Source: Carboxylicivirga agarovorans (GTDB taxonomy: Bacteria; Bacteroidota; Bacteroidia; Bacteroidales; Marinilabiliaceae). From it: 64,000 nt of DNA. Shown piece by piece: positions 1-8,636 of this stretch. Below the pieces are notes generated by a model. The model was not told the origin of the DNA, did no database searches, and worked only from the letters and a program-made list of their open reading frames with translations. Both the position numbers and the translations under genes were made by a program. The DNA is taken from contig NZ_JBNGPA010000003.1 of NCBI RefSeq assembly GCF_050589845.1, positions 419,516 through 483,515 on the forward strand. The letters run 5' to 3'. Each line of letters opens with the position of its first letter. Position 1 is the stretch's first letter.

Positions 1-1
1 C

Positions 2-1186
2 CCTACTGATATTCAGTTTAAAGCTATTCCTGCCATTTTGGAAAAAGAAGATGTACTGGCTATTGCACAAACCGGAACCGGTAAGTCGGCTGCTTTTGTT
101 ATACCTATTCTTCAACTGCTTCAGACCAAACGTAAAAACCGTGATGCAGGAGTGCGTTGTATCGTGATGGTTCCCACCCATGAACTGGCCAAGCAGATCA
201 CGGATGTGTTCAAGCAGATTGGTAAGAACACGTCTTTAAAATTCACTGCTATCTACGGGGGTGTTGATCAAACAGAACAGGTTGAACGCCTGAAAAAAGG
301 AACCGATGTATTGGTGGCTACACCCGGACGTTTATTTGACTACATCAACCAGGGCGTTGTTAAAGTTTATAATGCTGAAATATTAGTTCTTGATGAAGCA
401 GATCATATGCTTGATCTGGGCTTCTATAAGGACATACAGGATTTAATCAAATACCTGCCCAAAAGACGCCAGACCTTGTTCTTTTCGGCAACCATTGATA
501 AGAAGATTAAGAAACTGGCCTACTCACTGGTTCGTCGCCCTATCCGCATACAGATCTCACCCAAAAACCCTGTTGCCAAAAACATTGAGCATTCCGTAGC
601 CTTTATTAAAATGGATGATAAACGCTTCTTTTTAGAGCGTGTATTACGCAGTAATCCTGATAAAAAGATACTAGCCTTTGCGCGGACTAAAGTACGCTGC
701 GAAAGGGTACTAAAAGCCATGGAGCGGGTAAATGTTGAAGCGGTTACCATTCACAGTGACAAAACACAGGATGAGCGCGACCAGGTCATGAAACAATTTA
801 AGACCGGTGAGATCAAACTGCTTATTGCTACAGATGTCAGTGCCCGGGGAATTGATATTCCGAATGTGGACATCGTGGTTAACTACGACCTGCCCGAGCA
901 ACCCGAGAACTATGTTCACCGTGTTGGCCGAACAGGTCGCGGTAAGCAAAAGGGTACAGCTATTGCCTTTTGCAGTGAAGAGGAAAAGGAATTGCTGTCA
1001 GCAATTGAAGAATACACCGGCTACCCCATCGATATTACCGATATAGACCACGAAGAGTATGCTGACACAATAGACTTCTCAACAGAAACGCATGCCGACT
1101 GGAAAACACTGATGCGCCAGGCCGAGGACGATGAAGCCGATTACCTTGCCATTAAAAAGAAACGCGCAAAGAAAAAGAAGAAGTAG
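2..1186 (+). CDS. DEAD-box RNA helicase, 5' end outside window
   Basis: ATP-dependent RNA helicase of the RhlE-like DEAD-box class, expected to unwind short RNA duplexes in ribosome assembly or mRNA turnover. The reading frame is open from base 2, so the true start lies upstream; the first residues visible (PTDIQFKAIPAIL) are the end of the Q motif. Motifs follow in the family order: AQTGTGKS (I), PTHELA (Ia), TPGR (Ib), DEAD (II), SAT (III), ATDVSARGID (V) and HRVGRTGRG (VI). The tail is short and lysine-rich (KKKRAKKKKK), as in many RNA-binding DEAD-box proteins. Only a short N-terminal part is missing. The family is certain; the exact subfamily is not. Confidence 0.95.
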   Translation, partial: PTDIQFKAIPAILEKEDVLAIAQTGTGKSAAFVIPILQLLQTKRKNRDAGVRCIVMVPTHELAKQITDVFKQIGKNTSLKFTAIYGGVDQTEQVERLKKGTDVLVATPGRLFDYINQGVVKVYNAEILVLDEADHMLDLGFYKDIQDLIKYLPKRRQTLFFSATIDKKIKKLAYSLVRRPIRIQISPKNPVAKNIEHSVAFIKMDDKRFFLERVLRSNPDKKILAFARTKVRCERVLKAMERVNVEAVTIHSDKTQDERDQVMKQFKTGEIKLLIATDVSARGIDIPNVDIVVNYDLPEQPENYVHRVGRTGRGKQKGTAIAFCSEEEKELLSAIEEYTGYPIDITDIDHEEYADTIDFSTETHADWKTLMRQAEDDEADYLAIKKKRAKKKKK

Positions 1187-1253
1187 AAGTTTTATAGTTA
1201 TAACTATATTTACTCACTAGTAAACAAGTTTATAACTCAAATACCTACTTCTT

Positions 1254-3095
1254 ATGATGAAGAAAAATTCTTTCCTTTCATTATTGATATGTTTGGTTGC
1301 TTTTATCCAGCTAAGTATAGCGCAGGAGGCAGAAAATGCAGTTCCTGTTTTTAAAGATGGTGAGGCTCAAATCATTGAGGCTTTTAGCGATCCTGATGAA
1401 TGGATAAGACATGACCTATGGGTTGAAACGGAATTTGACACCGATGGTGATGGTAAGCCCGACAGGATGCACGTAGCAGTCACCAGACCTAAACAGACGG
1501 AAACTGAAAACCTGAAGCTACCCGTTGTGTATATTTCAAGTCCCTATTTCGCGGGTGTGGCAAGCGACGATGGTGGTTTATGGGATGTCAGGCATGAGTT
1601 GGGAGAACTACCTGAAAAAGAGCGTCAACACCCACAAGTTACACGAACTGGTAAGCGACCAATCATATCCAACTCTCATATCAGAACGTGGGTACCACGC
1701 GGTTATATAGTTGTGCATTCTTCTTCTCCCGGTACCGGTTTATCACAGGGAGCACCAACTATTGGCGGAGACAACGAATCACTTGCACCCAAAGCTGTTA
1801 TTGACTGGTTATGCAAGCGTATACCGGGTTACACGACTATTGACGGCGATGAAACAATTGAAGCCTATTGGTCAACGGGCAAGGTGGGAATGACAGGCAC
1901 CTCATATAACGGAACTATTCCTTTAGCTGCAGCAACTACCGGGGTTGAGGGTTTGAAAGCCATAATTCCAATTGCACCTAATACATCGTATTACCATTAC
2001 TATCGTTCAAACGGACTGGTACGTTCACCTGGCGGTTATTTAGGAGAAGATATTGATGTATTGTACGATTTTATTCATAGTGGCGATGAGGCAAAAAGAG
2101 CCTATAATAATGCCACAGTTCGTGACAAGGAAATGAAAGAAGGTATGGACAGGCGTTCAGGTGACTATAATGATTTCTGGGCCGGCCGTGATTATCTCAA
2201 TGATATGAAACCTATGAAAGCCGCACTACTAATGTCACATGGCTTTAACGACTGGAATGTGATGCCTGAGCATAGTTATCGAATCTATAAAGCAGCAAAA
2301 GAGATGGGTCTGCCCTGCCAGATCTACTACCATCAGAAAGGTCATGGAGGACCACCTCCAATGCGTATGATGAACCGCTGGTTTACCAGATATCTGCATG
2401 GGATTGAAAATGGTGTTGAGAATGATCCGAAGGCATGGATCGTGAGAGAAAATGACAAGGAATCAAACCCAAGCGCTTATGAAGATTATCCCAATCCTGA
2501 AGCTGAAGTAGTAAGCCTTTTTCCAACAGCCGGAGCACCCGGCAGAGGAAAGCTTTCTATGGAACAAGCAGAGACTAATTCGTCTGAAACCCTGGTTGAT
2601 AATTACTCGTTTTCAGGCTCAAGTCTGGCTATGGCTGAGATAACAGATCATCGCTTAATATACTGCACCCCTGTATTATCAGATGATGTTCATATTTCGG
2701 GCGTACCCAAAATAACGATCAGACTGGCCTGTTCCAAACCTGCCGCTAACCTTTCAGTATGGCTGGTTTCTTTGCCCTGGAATGAAAAGCCGGATGCTAA
2801 GATCAATGATAATATTATTACCAGGGGATGGGCCGATCCGCAGAATTACCGCTCAATACGTAAAGGCACGCCCCTGAAACCAAACAAATTCTACGAATTA
2901 AGCTTTGAGTTAATGCCTGATGACCAGATTATTCCCAAAGGTCAACAAATTGGATTGATGATTTTCTCAAGTGACCGGGAATATACCATCTGGCCTGAAC
3001 CTGGCACAGAGCTGACAATTGATCTTGATCAAACAACTATAGATTTACCAATAGTTGGTGGGAAACAGCAATTTACCAGAGCTATAAGTAACTAA
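1254..3095 (+). CDS. Secreted Xaa-Pro dipeptidyl-peptidase, S15 family
   Basis: Serine peptidase of the S15 alpha/beta-hydrolase family (X-Pro dipeptidyl-peptidase/CocE type), expected to release X-Pro dipeptides or hydrolyse related acyl bonds outside the cytoplasm. The N terminus is a signal peptide (MKKNSF, hydrophobic stretch, cleavage near SIAQ). The nucleophile elbow GTSYNG places the catalytic Ser at about residue 217; HGFNDWN gives Asp at about 333 and QKGHGG gives His at about 364. The C-terminal ~200 residues fit the family's beta-rich jelly-roll domain. Two ATG codons lie side by side at the start (1254 and 1257). The gene stands alone and ends at a strong terminator. Natural substrate unknown. 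Confidence 0.92.
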   Translation: MMKKNSFLSLLICLVAFIQLSIAQEAENAVPVFKDGEAQIIEAFSDPDEWIRHDLWVETEFDTDGDGKPDRMHVAVTRPKQTETENLKLPVVYISSPYFAGVASDDGGLWDVRHELGELPEKERQHPQVTRTGKRPIISNSHIRTWVPRGYIVVHSSSPGTGLSQGAPTIGGDNESLAPKAVIDWLCKRIPGYTTIDGDETIEAYWSTGKVGMTGTSYNGTIPLAAATTGVEGLKAIIPIAPNTSYYHYYRSNGLVRSPGGYLGEDIDVLYDFIHSGDEAKRAYNNATVRDKEMKEGMDRRSGDYNDFWAGRDYLNDMKPMKAALLMSHGFNDWNVMPEHSYRIYKAAKEMGLPCQIYYHQKGHGGPPPMRMMNRWFTRYLHGIENGVENDPKAWIVRENDKESNPSAYEDYPNPEAEVVSLFPTAGAPGRGKLSMEQAETNSSETLVDNYSFSGSSLAMAEITDHRLIYCTPVLSDDVHISGVPKITIRLACSKPAANLSVWLVSLPWNEKPDAKINDNIITRGWADPQNYRSIRKGTPLKPNKFYELSFELMPDDQIIPKGQQIGLMIFSSDREYTIWPEPGTELTIDLDQTTIDLPIVGGKQQFTRAISN

Positions 3096-3108
3096 AAACA
3101 TATACCAG

Positions 3109-3146
3109 CAGAAGGAATAAATATGAATTTGTATTTATTCCTTCTG
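3109..3146 (+). terminator. Intrinsic terminator after S15 peptidase gene
   Basis: Perfect 15-bp inverted repeat (arms 3109-3123 and 3132-3146) with an 8-nt loop, followed by a T-rich stretch, 14 bp after the stop codon. It lies between convergent genes and may act on both strands. Confidence 0.85.
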
Positions 3147-3187
3147 TTTTCTATTCATCTACACTATGGGGGTTAAGAAAGAATCGC

Positions 3188-3883
3188 TTAAAGCGAATTA
3201 TAATACTCAACCAGTTGCCTTACACTTTCTGACTTCTTAAACTTCGTATTATTCTTTTTTATAAAAGCCGTTAACTCTTTTTGATGCTTAGGAACTAATT
3301 CAAGAAAATCTTTCTTGTTCTTTATTGGTAGCAATAGTCCATCATTAAAAGTTATAAACAAGTCGTATGGCTTACTCACAAAAGTTGGAAGTTTCGCGTC
3401 CTGGTATGGCTTGGGTTCACTTGCTTCTTTCAAAAAAACATTATGCTTTACATACAAGCTACAGAGAGAATCGCTAACAATAGACTCGAAATAACCTGTT
3501 CGTTTCTTATTGTTTATCTTAAATACTTTAAGGTGAAAATGATGTTCATCAAGGATTAAATGTGAAAATACCTTCTCCTTGGGAATAAGGTAATAGCTTT
3601 GATCTTTTTTAATTTCCATCTGATCATTATACACATTATAACGTAAGGTAAGGTTCTTAACTTCCTGACCTGTATTTAATCGCAACTTCGCATTTTCAGT
3701 TTCAAACAGGTATGGATTACCTTCATACTCTAGTTCCTTTTCTCCCTCAATTTGTTTTCGATACTTTAGGTCATCCCAAAAATTATTGAACTCTGGCGAA
3801 CCGATATAATTGTTTGAATACTCTTGAGCGTTAGCTAAAAAGCCGAAAACCGACAAAATAGTAAGTGATATTAATTTTCTCAT
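3188..3883 (-). CDS. Secreted protein of unknown family, paralogue 1
   Basis: I do not recognise a named family. The protein has 231 residues with a clear signal peptide (MRKLISLTILSVF..., cleavage near NAQ) and no further membrane segment, so it should be periplasmic or extracellular. It is a paralogue of the next gene (4316-4999): both share a central block around LRYNVYNDxMEIKK, a KP(Y/F)Q(D/E)A(K/R)xP block and a C terminus ESV(R/K)QL(V/I)EYYNSL. The central block resembles one seen in other small secreted proteins of Bacteroidota, whose function is unknown to me. No lipobox and no C-terminal sorting domain are visible. The two copies are 432 bp apart in the same direction, apparently a tandem duplication. 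Confidence 0.8.
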   Translation of the reverse strand: MRKLISLTILSVFGFLANAQEYSNNYIGSPEFNNFWDDLKYRKQIEGEKELEYEGNPYLFETENAKLRLNTGQEVKNLTLRYNVYNDQMEIKKDQSYYLIPKEKVFSHLILDEHHFHLKVFKINNKKRTGYFESIVSDSLCSLYVKHNVFLKEASEPKPYQDAKLPTFVSKPYDLFITFNDGLLLPIKNKKDFLELVPKHQKELTAFIKKNNTKFKKSESVRQLVEYYNSL

Positions 3884-4315
3884 AAATAGGTATATATAAT
3901 CTAAAGTAATAATTTACAGTCATTAAACGAACTTATTCACTCTCCTGCTCCTTTTTTAGATGAATTAACTGATGCTTTTGGCATCTTTATCATATCAATA
4001 TTGAGAAAGGATGATCTGATAAAGCAAATGTCACTATAAACTTCCAGACCCGATTAACCAGTTCAATTAGCATATGTATAGTCATGAAAGACAATCGCAT
4101 AAACGGCTACCTGTTAATATCAACGGATTATTAAATAGGGTTAATCTTTCTCACATAGGAACTTAAGTGTATAGTTTGATCACTATCTCATAACTAGTAT
4201 GGCATATATTAAGGTGGAACTAAAATTGTTTTACCTGTTAGTTAATGGAACAGAAAAGTCCATACGAGCATTTATTAAGTAAATTGATTTTAAGCTTTCA
4301 TTGCAATGCGGTTTA
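3884..4315. other. AT-rich spacer between paralogues, no gene seen
   Basis: This 432-bp stretch separates the two secreted paralogues. I see no open frame longer than about 20 codons with a plausible start on either strand, no strong hairpin and no RNA gene. It presumably carries the promoter of the 3188-3883 gene, but no clean TAnnTTTG box is visible. Confidence 0.6.
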
Positions 4316-4999
4316 CTAAAGAGAATTATAATATTCTATCAGTTGCTTAACGCTTTCAGGATTTCGAAATTTAATTTTGTTCTTCTTCATGTATTGAGCT
4401 ATTTCAGTATGGTTATCGGGAATCATCTCAATAAAGTCCTTTTTATTTAGAACAGGCATTAAATAATCCTCACCAAATGTAACATAAGATATTGGCGTCT
4501 GATTTTTAAATTCAGGTGGTCTGGCTTCCTGAAAGGGTTTTGGCACCTCTTCCTCTGTTAATAAAATCCGATGCTTTAGAAACAAGCTGCATTTCTCATC
4601 ATTATCGAGTAGGCATTCAAAATATCCAATGTCTTTAACTTTTGACATCTTATATGGCATAAGAAAAAACAAATGCTCATCTAACTTAATTTTAGGCACG
4701 ATCCTCTCTCTTGGAACATTATAAAACTTCTCTCCTTTCTTGATTTCCATCAAATCATTATAAACATTGTAGCGCATGGTTAATCCCTCAATTTTCTTTC
4801 TTTCATCAAGAAAGACAGAGGCAGCATCTGATTCATAAATGTAAGGAGAACCCTCGTAGTTTAAATATTGAACTCCATCAATGATTTCTTCATTCTTAAA
4901 GTTCCACCATAGTTCCTCAAATTGCATGCTTATAATCTCTTGAGAAATGGCAAGAGAGGACCATAATATCAGGGCACTGATTAAAACAACTGTTTTCAT
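4316..4999 (-). CDS. Secreted protein of unknown family, paralogue 2
   Basis: Protein of 227 residues with a signal peptide (MKTVVLISALILWSS..., cleavage near AISQ), paralogous to the gene at 3188-3883. The order of conserved blocks is the same: an EYEG/NYEGSPY segment near residue 50, MRYNVYNDLMEIKKG near residue 80, KPFQEA near residue 155, and a terminal ESVKQLIEYYNSL. The regions just upstream of both start codons are also alike (an ATAGGT-rich segment followed by TATATAAT), which supports duplication of gene plus promoter. Function unknown; secretion is the only firm inference. The conserved tail suggests a folded domain reaching to the very C terminus rather than a sorting signal. Confidence 0.8.
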   Translation of the reverse strand: MKTVVLISALILWSSLAISQEIISMQFEELWWNFKNEEIIDGVQYLNYEGSPYIYESDAASVFLDERKKIEGLTMRYNVYNDLMEIKKGEKFYNVPRERIVPKIKLDEHLFFLMPYKMSKVKDIGYFECLLDNDEKCSLFLKHRILLTEEEVPKPFQEARPPEFKNQTPISYVTFGEDYLMPVLNKKDFIEMIPDNHTEIAQYMKKNKIKFRNPESVKQLIEYYNSL

Positions 5000-5145
5000 A
5001 AAAATAGGTTTGGTTTATATAATTAAACCTAATTTAACAATTTTTATGCCAAAAACCTGTGCTTCCACGCCTTAATGAATTAACACGCAAATCATTACAG
5101 TTTTTAACCAATTGCTTTGTACACGAAGGTTTTCTGAACTTAGTT

Positions 5146-5313
5146 TTAATATCCTATATGGATTTTGCGAGTCCTTTTGGATGATTGGAGCTCGATCAAT
5201 ACCTCATAACCAGGAATACTTCCTACTTTGGCAGTCACTGAGGTAGCAGCAGAAATAATAAGGGGAAAAGTGTGGATATTTTCTTCATGGCGATAGATTT
5301 TGATCTCACATAA
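5146..5313 (-). pseudogene. Possible degraded secreted-protein fragment
   Basis: This part of the 329-bp gap at 5000-5328 holds an open minus-strand frame of about 56 codons ending at 5146 (...AKVGSIPGYEVLIEL...) with no ATG. A second frame begins MKKISTLFPLLFLLLPQ, a typical signal peptide, and stops at once. A single frameshift would join the two into a small secreted protein. It could be a decayed gene or chance. No other feature is visible in the gap. Confidence 0.2.
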
Positions 5314-5328
5314 AACTTATCGGAAATA

Positions 5329-5595
5329 TTATTTCACCTCCTCAAAATCTACATATTCTCCCTCATTCTGATCAACAACATTTGAAGATTTCTTTTGAGC
5401 ATTTTTCTGAACAGTAACCTCTCCCTCTTTTTGCTGAGCATGTCGTTGATAATTTGTCGCAGCGTTTTGTTGTTGCTGTTGCATACGTTCAACGCCCTTT
5501 TTCATGAGATAGGGTAAAACCAGGCGTCCGATAATTTTAAACAGGTAATAAAATGTGATTAGAAAAAATATGGTTTTTATAAGACCTAATAGCAT
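5329..5595 (-). CDS. DUF4834 family membrane protein
   Basis: Small protein (88 residues) with one N-terminal membrane helix (LLGLIKTIFFLITFYYLFKI), a Gln-rich basic middle (ERMQQQQQ) and the acidic end EGEYVDFEEVK, which I recognise as the signature of the Bacteroidota family DUF4834. The topology suggests a short membrane anchor with a cytosolic, probably disordered tail. Its function is unknown. It is a single gene with its own promoter box upstream, separated from the S41 protease gene by a terminator. Confidence 0.85.
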   Translation of the reverse strand: MLLGLIKTIFFLITFYYLFKIIGRLVLPYLMKKGVERMQQQQQNAATNYQRHAQQKEGEVTVQKNAQKKSSNVVDQNEGEYVDFEEVK

Positions 5596-5612
5596 AGCAA
5601 ATAAATTTTAAT

Positions 5613-5620
5613 CAAATATA
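5613..5620 (-). promoter_or_regulatory. -7 box (TATATTTG) of the DUF4834 gene
   Basis: On the minus strand the bases read TATATTTG, a match to the Bacteroidota -7 consensus TAnnTTTG, 18 bp before the start codon of the DUF4834 gene. No -33 TTTG at the expected distance is seen. Confidence 0.5.
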
Positions 5621-5740
5621 AGACTAGTACGTCAATTATCGTGCAAAAGTTAATAGCCCATGAACGTTCTGTCAAGTATTCCTGTTTCAGGCTAATTTAT
5701 TGACAGAATGACATAAATAGTGTCAAACAGCCCAAAAAAA

Positions 5741-5780
5741 GATCGCATCCCTTGTAGTGAGTTCCACTAAAGATGCGATC
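5741..5780 (-). terminator. Intrinsic terminator of the S41 protease/dCMP deaminase operon
   Basis: Inverted repeat GATCGCATC / GATGCGATC (5741-5749 and 5772-5780) with an inner TAGTG/CACTA pair, followed on the minus strand by seven T residues. It lies 28 bp past the stop of the protease gene. Confidence 0.9.
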
Positions 5781-5807
5781 CTTAAATTATCTGATATCAG
5801 TATTACT

Positions 5808-7424
5808 TCAGCTTCTCATCTTCGCGGCTTCTTCAACTGCTCTCTGGAAAATATCATCAACCTGATGAAGAATCGGATAAAAACCTTCATTATCAATTAT
5901 ATTTCGGGCGATATAGGCTTTTAATTCAATCTCAATCAATTGCTTCGATATTCGATATTCTTCCCTGTTATACTCAACCCCTTTGTCTTTTGCAAATCGA
6001 AGGAAGTCTGAAAGTATAGCCTTTCTTTCAAGGTACTTTTCTATGTCCTCTGCGGTGTTAAACTTTTCAAGCTCTGCCCGGTTATTATCGGTATACTGTA
6101 AAGCGTAACGGTAGACAATTCCATTCATTCTTAGTTTATAGAAATAGTCTGTCATCATGGATGTATCGCGGGGCACAAATATGTCGGGCATAATACCTCC
6201 ACCTCCATATACAGTCCGCCCGTTTTTAGTGGTATATTTTAGTTCATCATCAAACTCAATGCTGTCCTGATTAAAGAATTCTCCGTGTTCATAACGGTTA
6301 TAAATATCTTCGTAATAGTCATCGGTACCATTTTCATATGGTTTCTGAATAAAACGACCACTAGGAGTATGGTAACGGGCAACGGTTAATCGCAGTGCAG
6401 AACCATCAGACAAACCAATCTGTTGCTGTACCAGACCTTTCCCAAAAGAACGACGGCCGATAACCATTCCTCTGTCATTATCCTGAATCGCTCCGGCGAA
6501 TATTTCACTGGCTGATGCAGAGAATTCATCGATCAACACGATAACTTTTGTATCCTGACAAGTACCTGCTCCATTGGCATGCACATTGTGGCGCTTTTGA
6601 GCCTTACCTTCGGTATAGACAATCAGATCCTTGGCTGGCAGAAACTCATTACACAATCGGATGGCTGCATCTAACAGGCCTCCAGAGTTACCACGGAAAT
6701 CGATAATGACCTCCTGGCAATTATTAGCCTTCAATTTAGCCAGAGCGGTTAAAAACTCCTGATAGGTATTTTGAGCAAACTTATCAACTTTAATATAGCC
6801 TGTTGTTGCATTCACCATATAGCTCACTTCAACACTATGAATGGGAATACTGCCACGTGTTATATTAAAATCTATCAGGTCCTTATTTGGTCGGCGCAGT
6901 ATGCCTACCTTAACATCGGTTCCCATTTCGCCGCGCAACTTCTTCATAACATCGGTAGTGGCAATATTTTTACCCGCAATAATCGAATCATCAACTGCAA
7001 CAATGCGGTCTCCAGGCAACAAACCTACTTTTTCGGATGGTCCTCCCTGAATAACCTGAATAACCATTACCGTATCATTTTGCATGCTGAACTGAACCCC
7101 AATTCCTCCGAAATTGCCTTGCAGTTCTTCATTTACCTTATTTAGATCCTCAGCGGGAATATAAACACTGTGTGGATCAAGGTCTTTTAATATTTCAGGG
7201 ATGATCTTTTCCTCAATACCCAAACGGTCAATGGTATCAACATATTCGTCTTCTATCAAGGTCAATATTCCATCCAGCTTATTGTTGGCCTGTGGATAGA
7301 TCATTAAAGAATTACTGCCTCCCGGACCAGGAGCTTTTATGAAATTACGACCTATAAAAACACCTAATGCCACCAAAAGGGCATAGAGAAATGGAGTGAA
7401 AATCTGCTTACGTGTATTTGACAT
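5808..7424 (-). CDS. S41 family C-terminal processing protease (CtpA/Tsp-like)
   Basis: Periplasmic serine protease of the S41 family, which cleaves proteins after recognising a C-terminal tail through a PDZ domain. The 538-residue protein has an N-terminal membrane anchor or uncleaved signal (residues ~10-28), a PDZ domain (~95-180, with GIGV and GGPSEKVGLLPGD) and the S41 core (~205-370). The catalytic segment SASASEIFAG lies at 302-311 and the general base Lys in RSFGKG is at about 329. A further ~170 residues follow the core, as in the Bacteroidota type. The gene is downstream of dCMP deaminase with a 26-bp gap, a pairing common in this phylum. Promoter at 7959-7987; terminator directly downstream. 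Confidence 0.93.
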   Translation of the reverse strand: MSNTRKQIFTPFLYALLVALGVFIGRNFIKAPGPGGSNSLMIYPQANNKLDGILTLIEDEYVDTIDRLGIEEKIIPEILKDLDPHSVYIPAEDLNKVNEELQGNFGGIGVQFSMQNDTVMVIQVIQGGPSEKVGLLPGDRIVAVDDSIIAGKNIATTDVMKKLRGEMGTDVKVGILRRPNKDLIDFNITRGSIPIHSVEVSYMVNATTGYIKVDKFAQNTYQEFLTALAKLKANNCQEVIIDFRGNSGGLLDAAIRLCNEFLPAKDLIVYTEGKAQKRHNVHANGAGTCQDTKVIVLIDEFSASASEIFAGAIQDNDRGMVIGRRSFGKGLVQQQIGLSDGSALRLTVARYHTPSGRFIQKPYENGTDDYYEDIYNRYEHGEFFNQDSIEFDDELKYTTKNGRTVYGGGGIMPDIFVPRDTSMMTDYFYKLRMNGIVYRYALQYTDNNRAELEKFNTAEDIEKYLERKAILSDFLRFAKDKGVEYNREEYRISKQLIEIELKAYIARNIIDNEGFYPILHQVDDIFQRAVEEAAKMRS

Positions 7425-7450
7425 GTGCTGCTGTTTTTTCGATGAAAGAT

Positions 7451-7942
<492 letters not shown>

Positions 7943-7958
7943 TTACTATAGCTTAATA

Positions 7959-7987
7959 CAAAAGTAACAAAATATGCTACGGACAAA
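7959..7987 (-). promoter_or_regulatory. Promoter of the dCMP deaminase/S41 operon
   Basis: Minus strand: TTTG (7987-7984), 17 bp, then TACTTTTG (7966-7959), matching the Bacteroidota -33/-7 pattern TTTG...TAnnTTTG. It ends 16 bp before the start codon. Confidence 0.6.
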
Positions 7988-8038
7988 CCCTACTGCCTGA
8001 AAAGAATGCAAGCCTGCAGGTTCTTAACAGGAAAGAAG

Positions 8039-8431
8039 TTAATGTAAGATGTTACGCTGCTTCTTACGATGAAAGAAATCGATGATGAATAAAATACCGG
8101 TTATACAAAAAGGAAGTGTTAACAGCAAAACAGGAATAAGGCTTTTGATAACTGATTGATTCATCCTGAAGTTATGACGAAAAACTAAAACAGATAATGC
8201 CAAACCTATTATAATCAGAATACTGCCACCGGTCAATTCTTTTCGCCAAACATAGATTAAGAAAACCAGCAAAGTAAAAGATGGGATCATATGCATAATA
8301 AAATTACGGATCTGATGCCATGTGCTAAATGAGGAATCAAATGCATCTAAAGCAAACAAGGAAATAAAAGCTACAGTTGTTATATAGATAAGCCTTGGTG
8401 TCCAGTACAATATTTTACTCGCTTTTGCCAT
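8039..8431 (-). CDS. Small membrane protein of unknown function
   Basis: About 130 residues from the ATG at 8431 (MAKASKILYW...); the frame opens slightly upstream only through a TTG. Four hydrophobic segments are visible (about residues 8-28, 42-62, 70-88 and 100-120), separated by short basic loops, and the protein ends in KKQRNILH. I know similar four-helix proteins from Bacteroidota annotated only as hypothetical. Nothing suggests a transporter signature or active site. It lies between the dCMP deaminase operon and the YfhO gene, all on the minus strand, with a terminator-like repeat separating it from YfhO, so it is probably transcribed alone. Confidence 0.75.
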   Translation of the reverse strand: MAKASKILYWTPRLIYITTVAFISLFALDAFDSSFSTWHQIRNFIMHMIPSFTLLVFLIYVWRKELTGGSILIIIGLALSVLVFRHNFRMNQSVIKSLIPVLLLTLPFCITGILFIIDFFHRKKQRNILH

Positions 8432-8557
8432 ACGCAGAAGATACAACCATAAGCCTGTTACGTCAACGAATAATGGCTGTTTTAAGGCTGTTTAACAGTT
8501 ATATCGCGCAACAATGAGGGCATCTAATAGAAAGATTTTACTGACAAAGTAAAAAAA

Positions 8558-8612
8558 ACGCAAAGTGCGCAAAGTATTGAAAATAACATCAAATACTTTG
8601 TGCACTTTGCGT
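8558..8612. repeat. CGCAAAG-type intergenic palindrome serving as terminator
   Basis: Inverted repeat with 21-bp arms (8558-8578 and 8592-8612, one G-T pair) and a 13-nt loop. Its core repeats ACGCAAAG-type words. On the minus strand it is followed by eight T residues, so it fits an intrinsic terminator for the YfhO gene, whose stop is 25 bp upstream on that strand. A related element lies at 60119-60216. Confidence 0.8.
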
Positions 8613-8636
8613 GAAACTTATATTTCGAACAGACCT

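Noticed and set aside
38..40. TTG as the start codon of the DEAD-box helicase
   Set aside because: The frame is open to the window edge and encodes the end of the Q motif before it, so the real start is outside the window.
7959..8038. A possible small RNA in the gap before the dCMP deaminase gene
   Set aside because: The sequence is explained by a -33/-7 promoter and shows no stem worth reporting.
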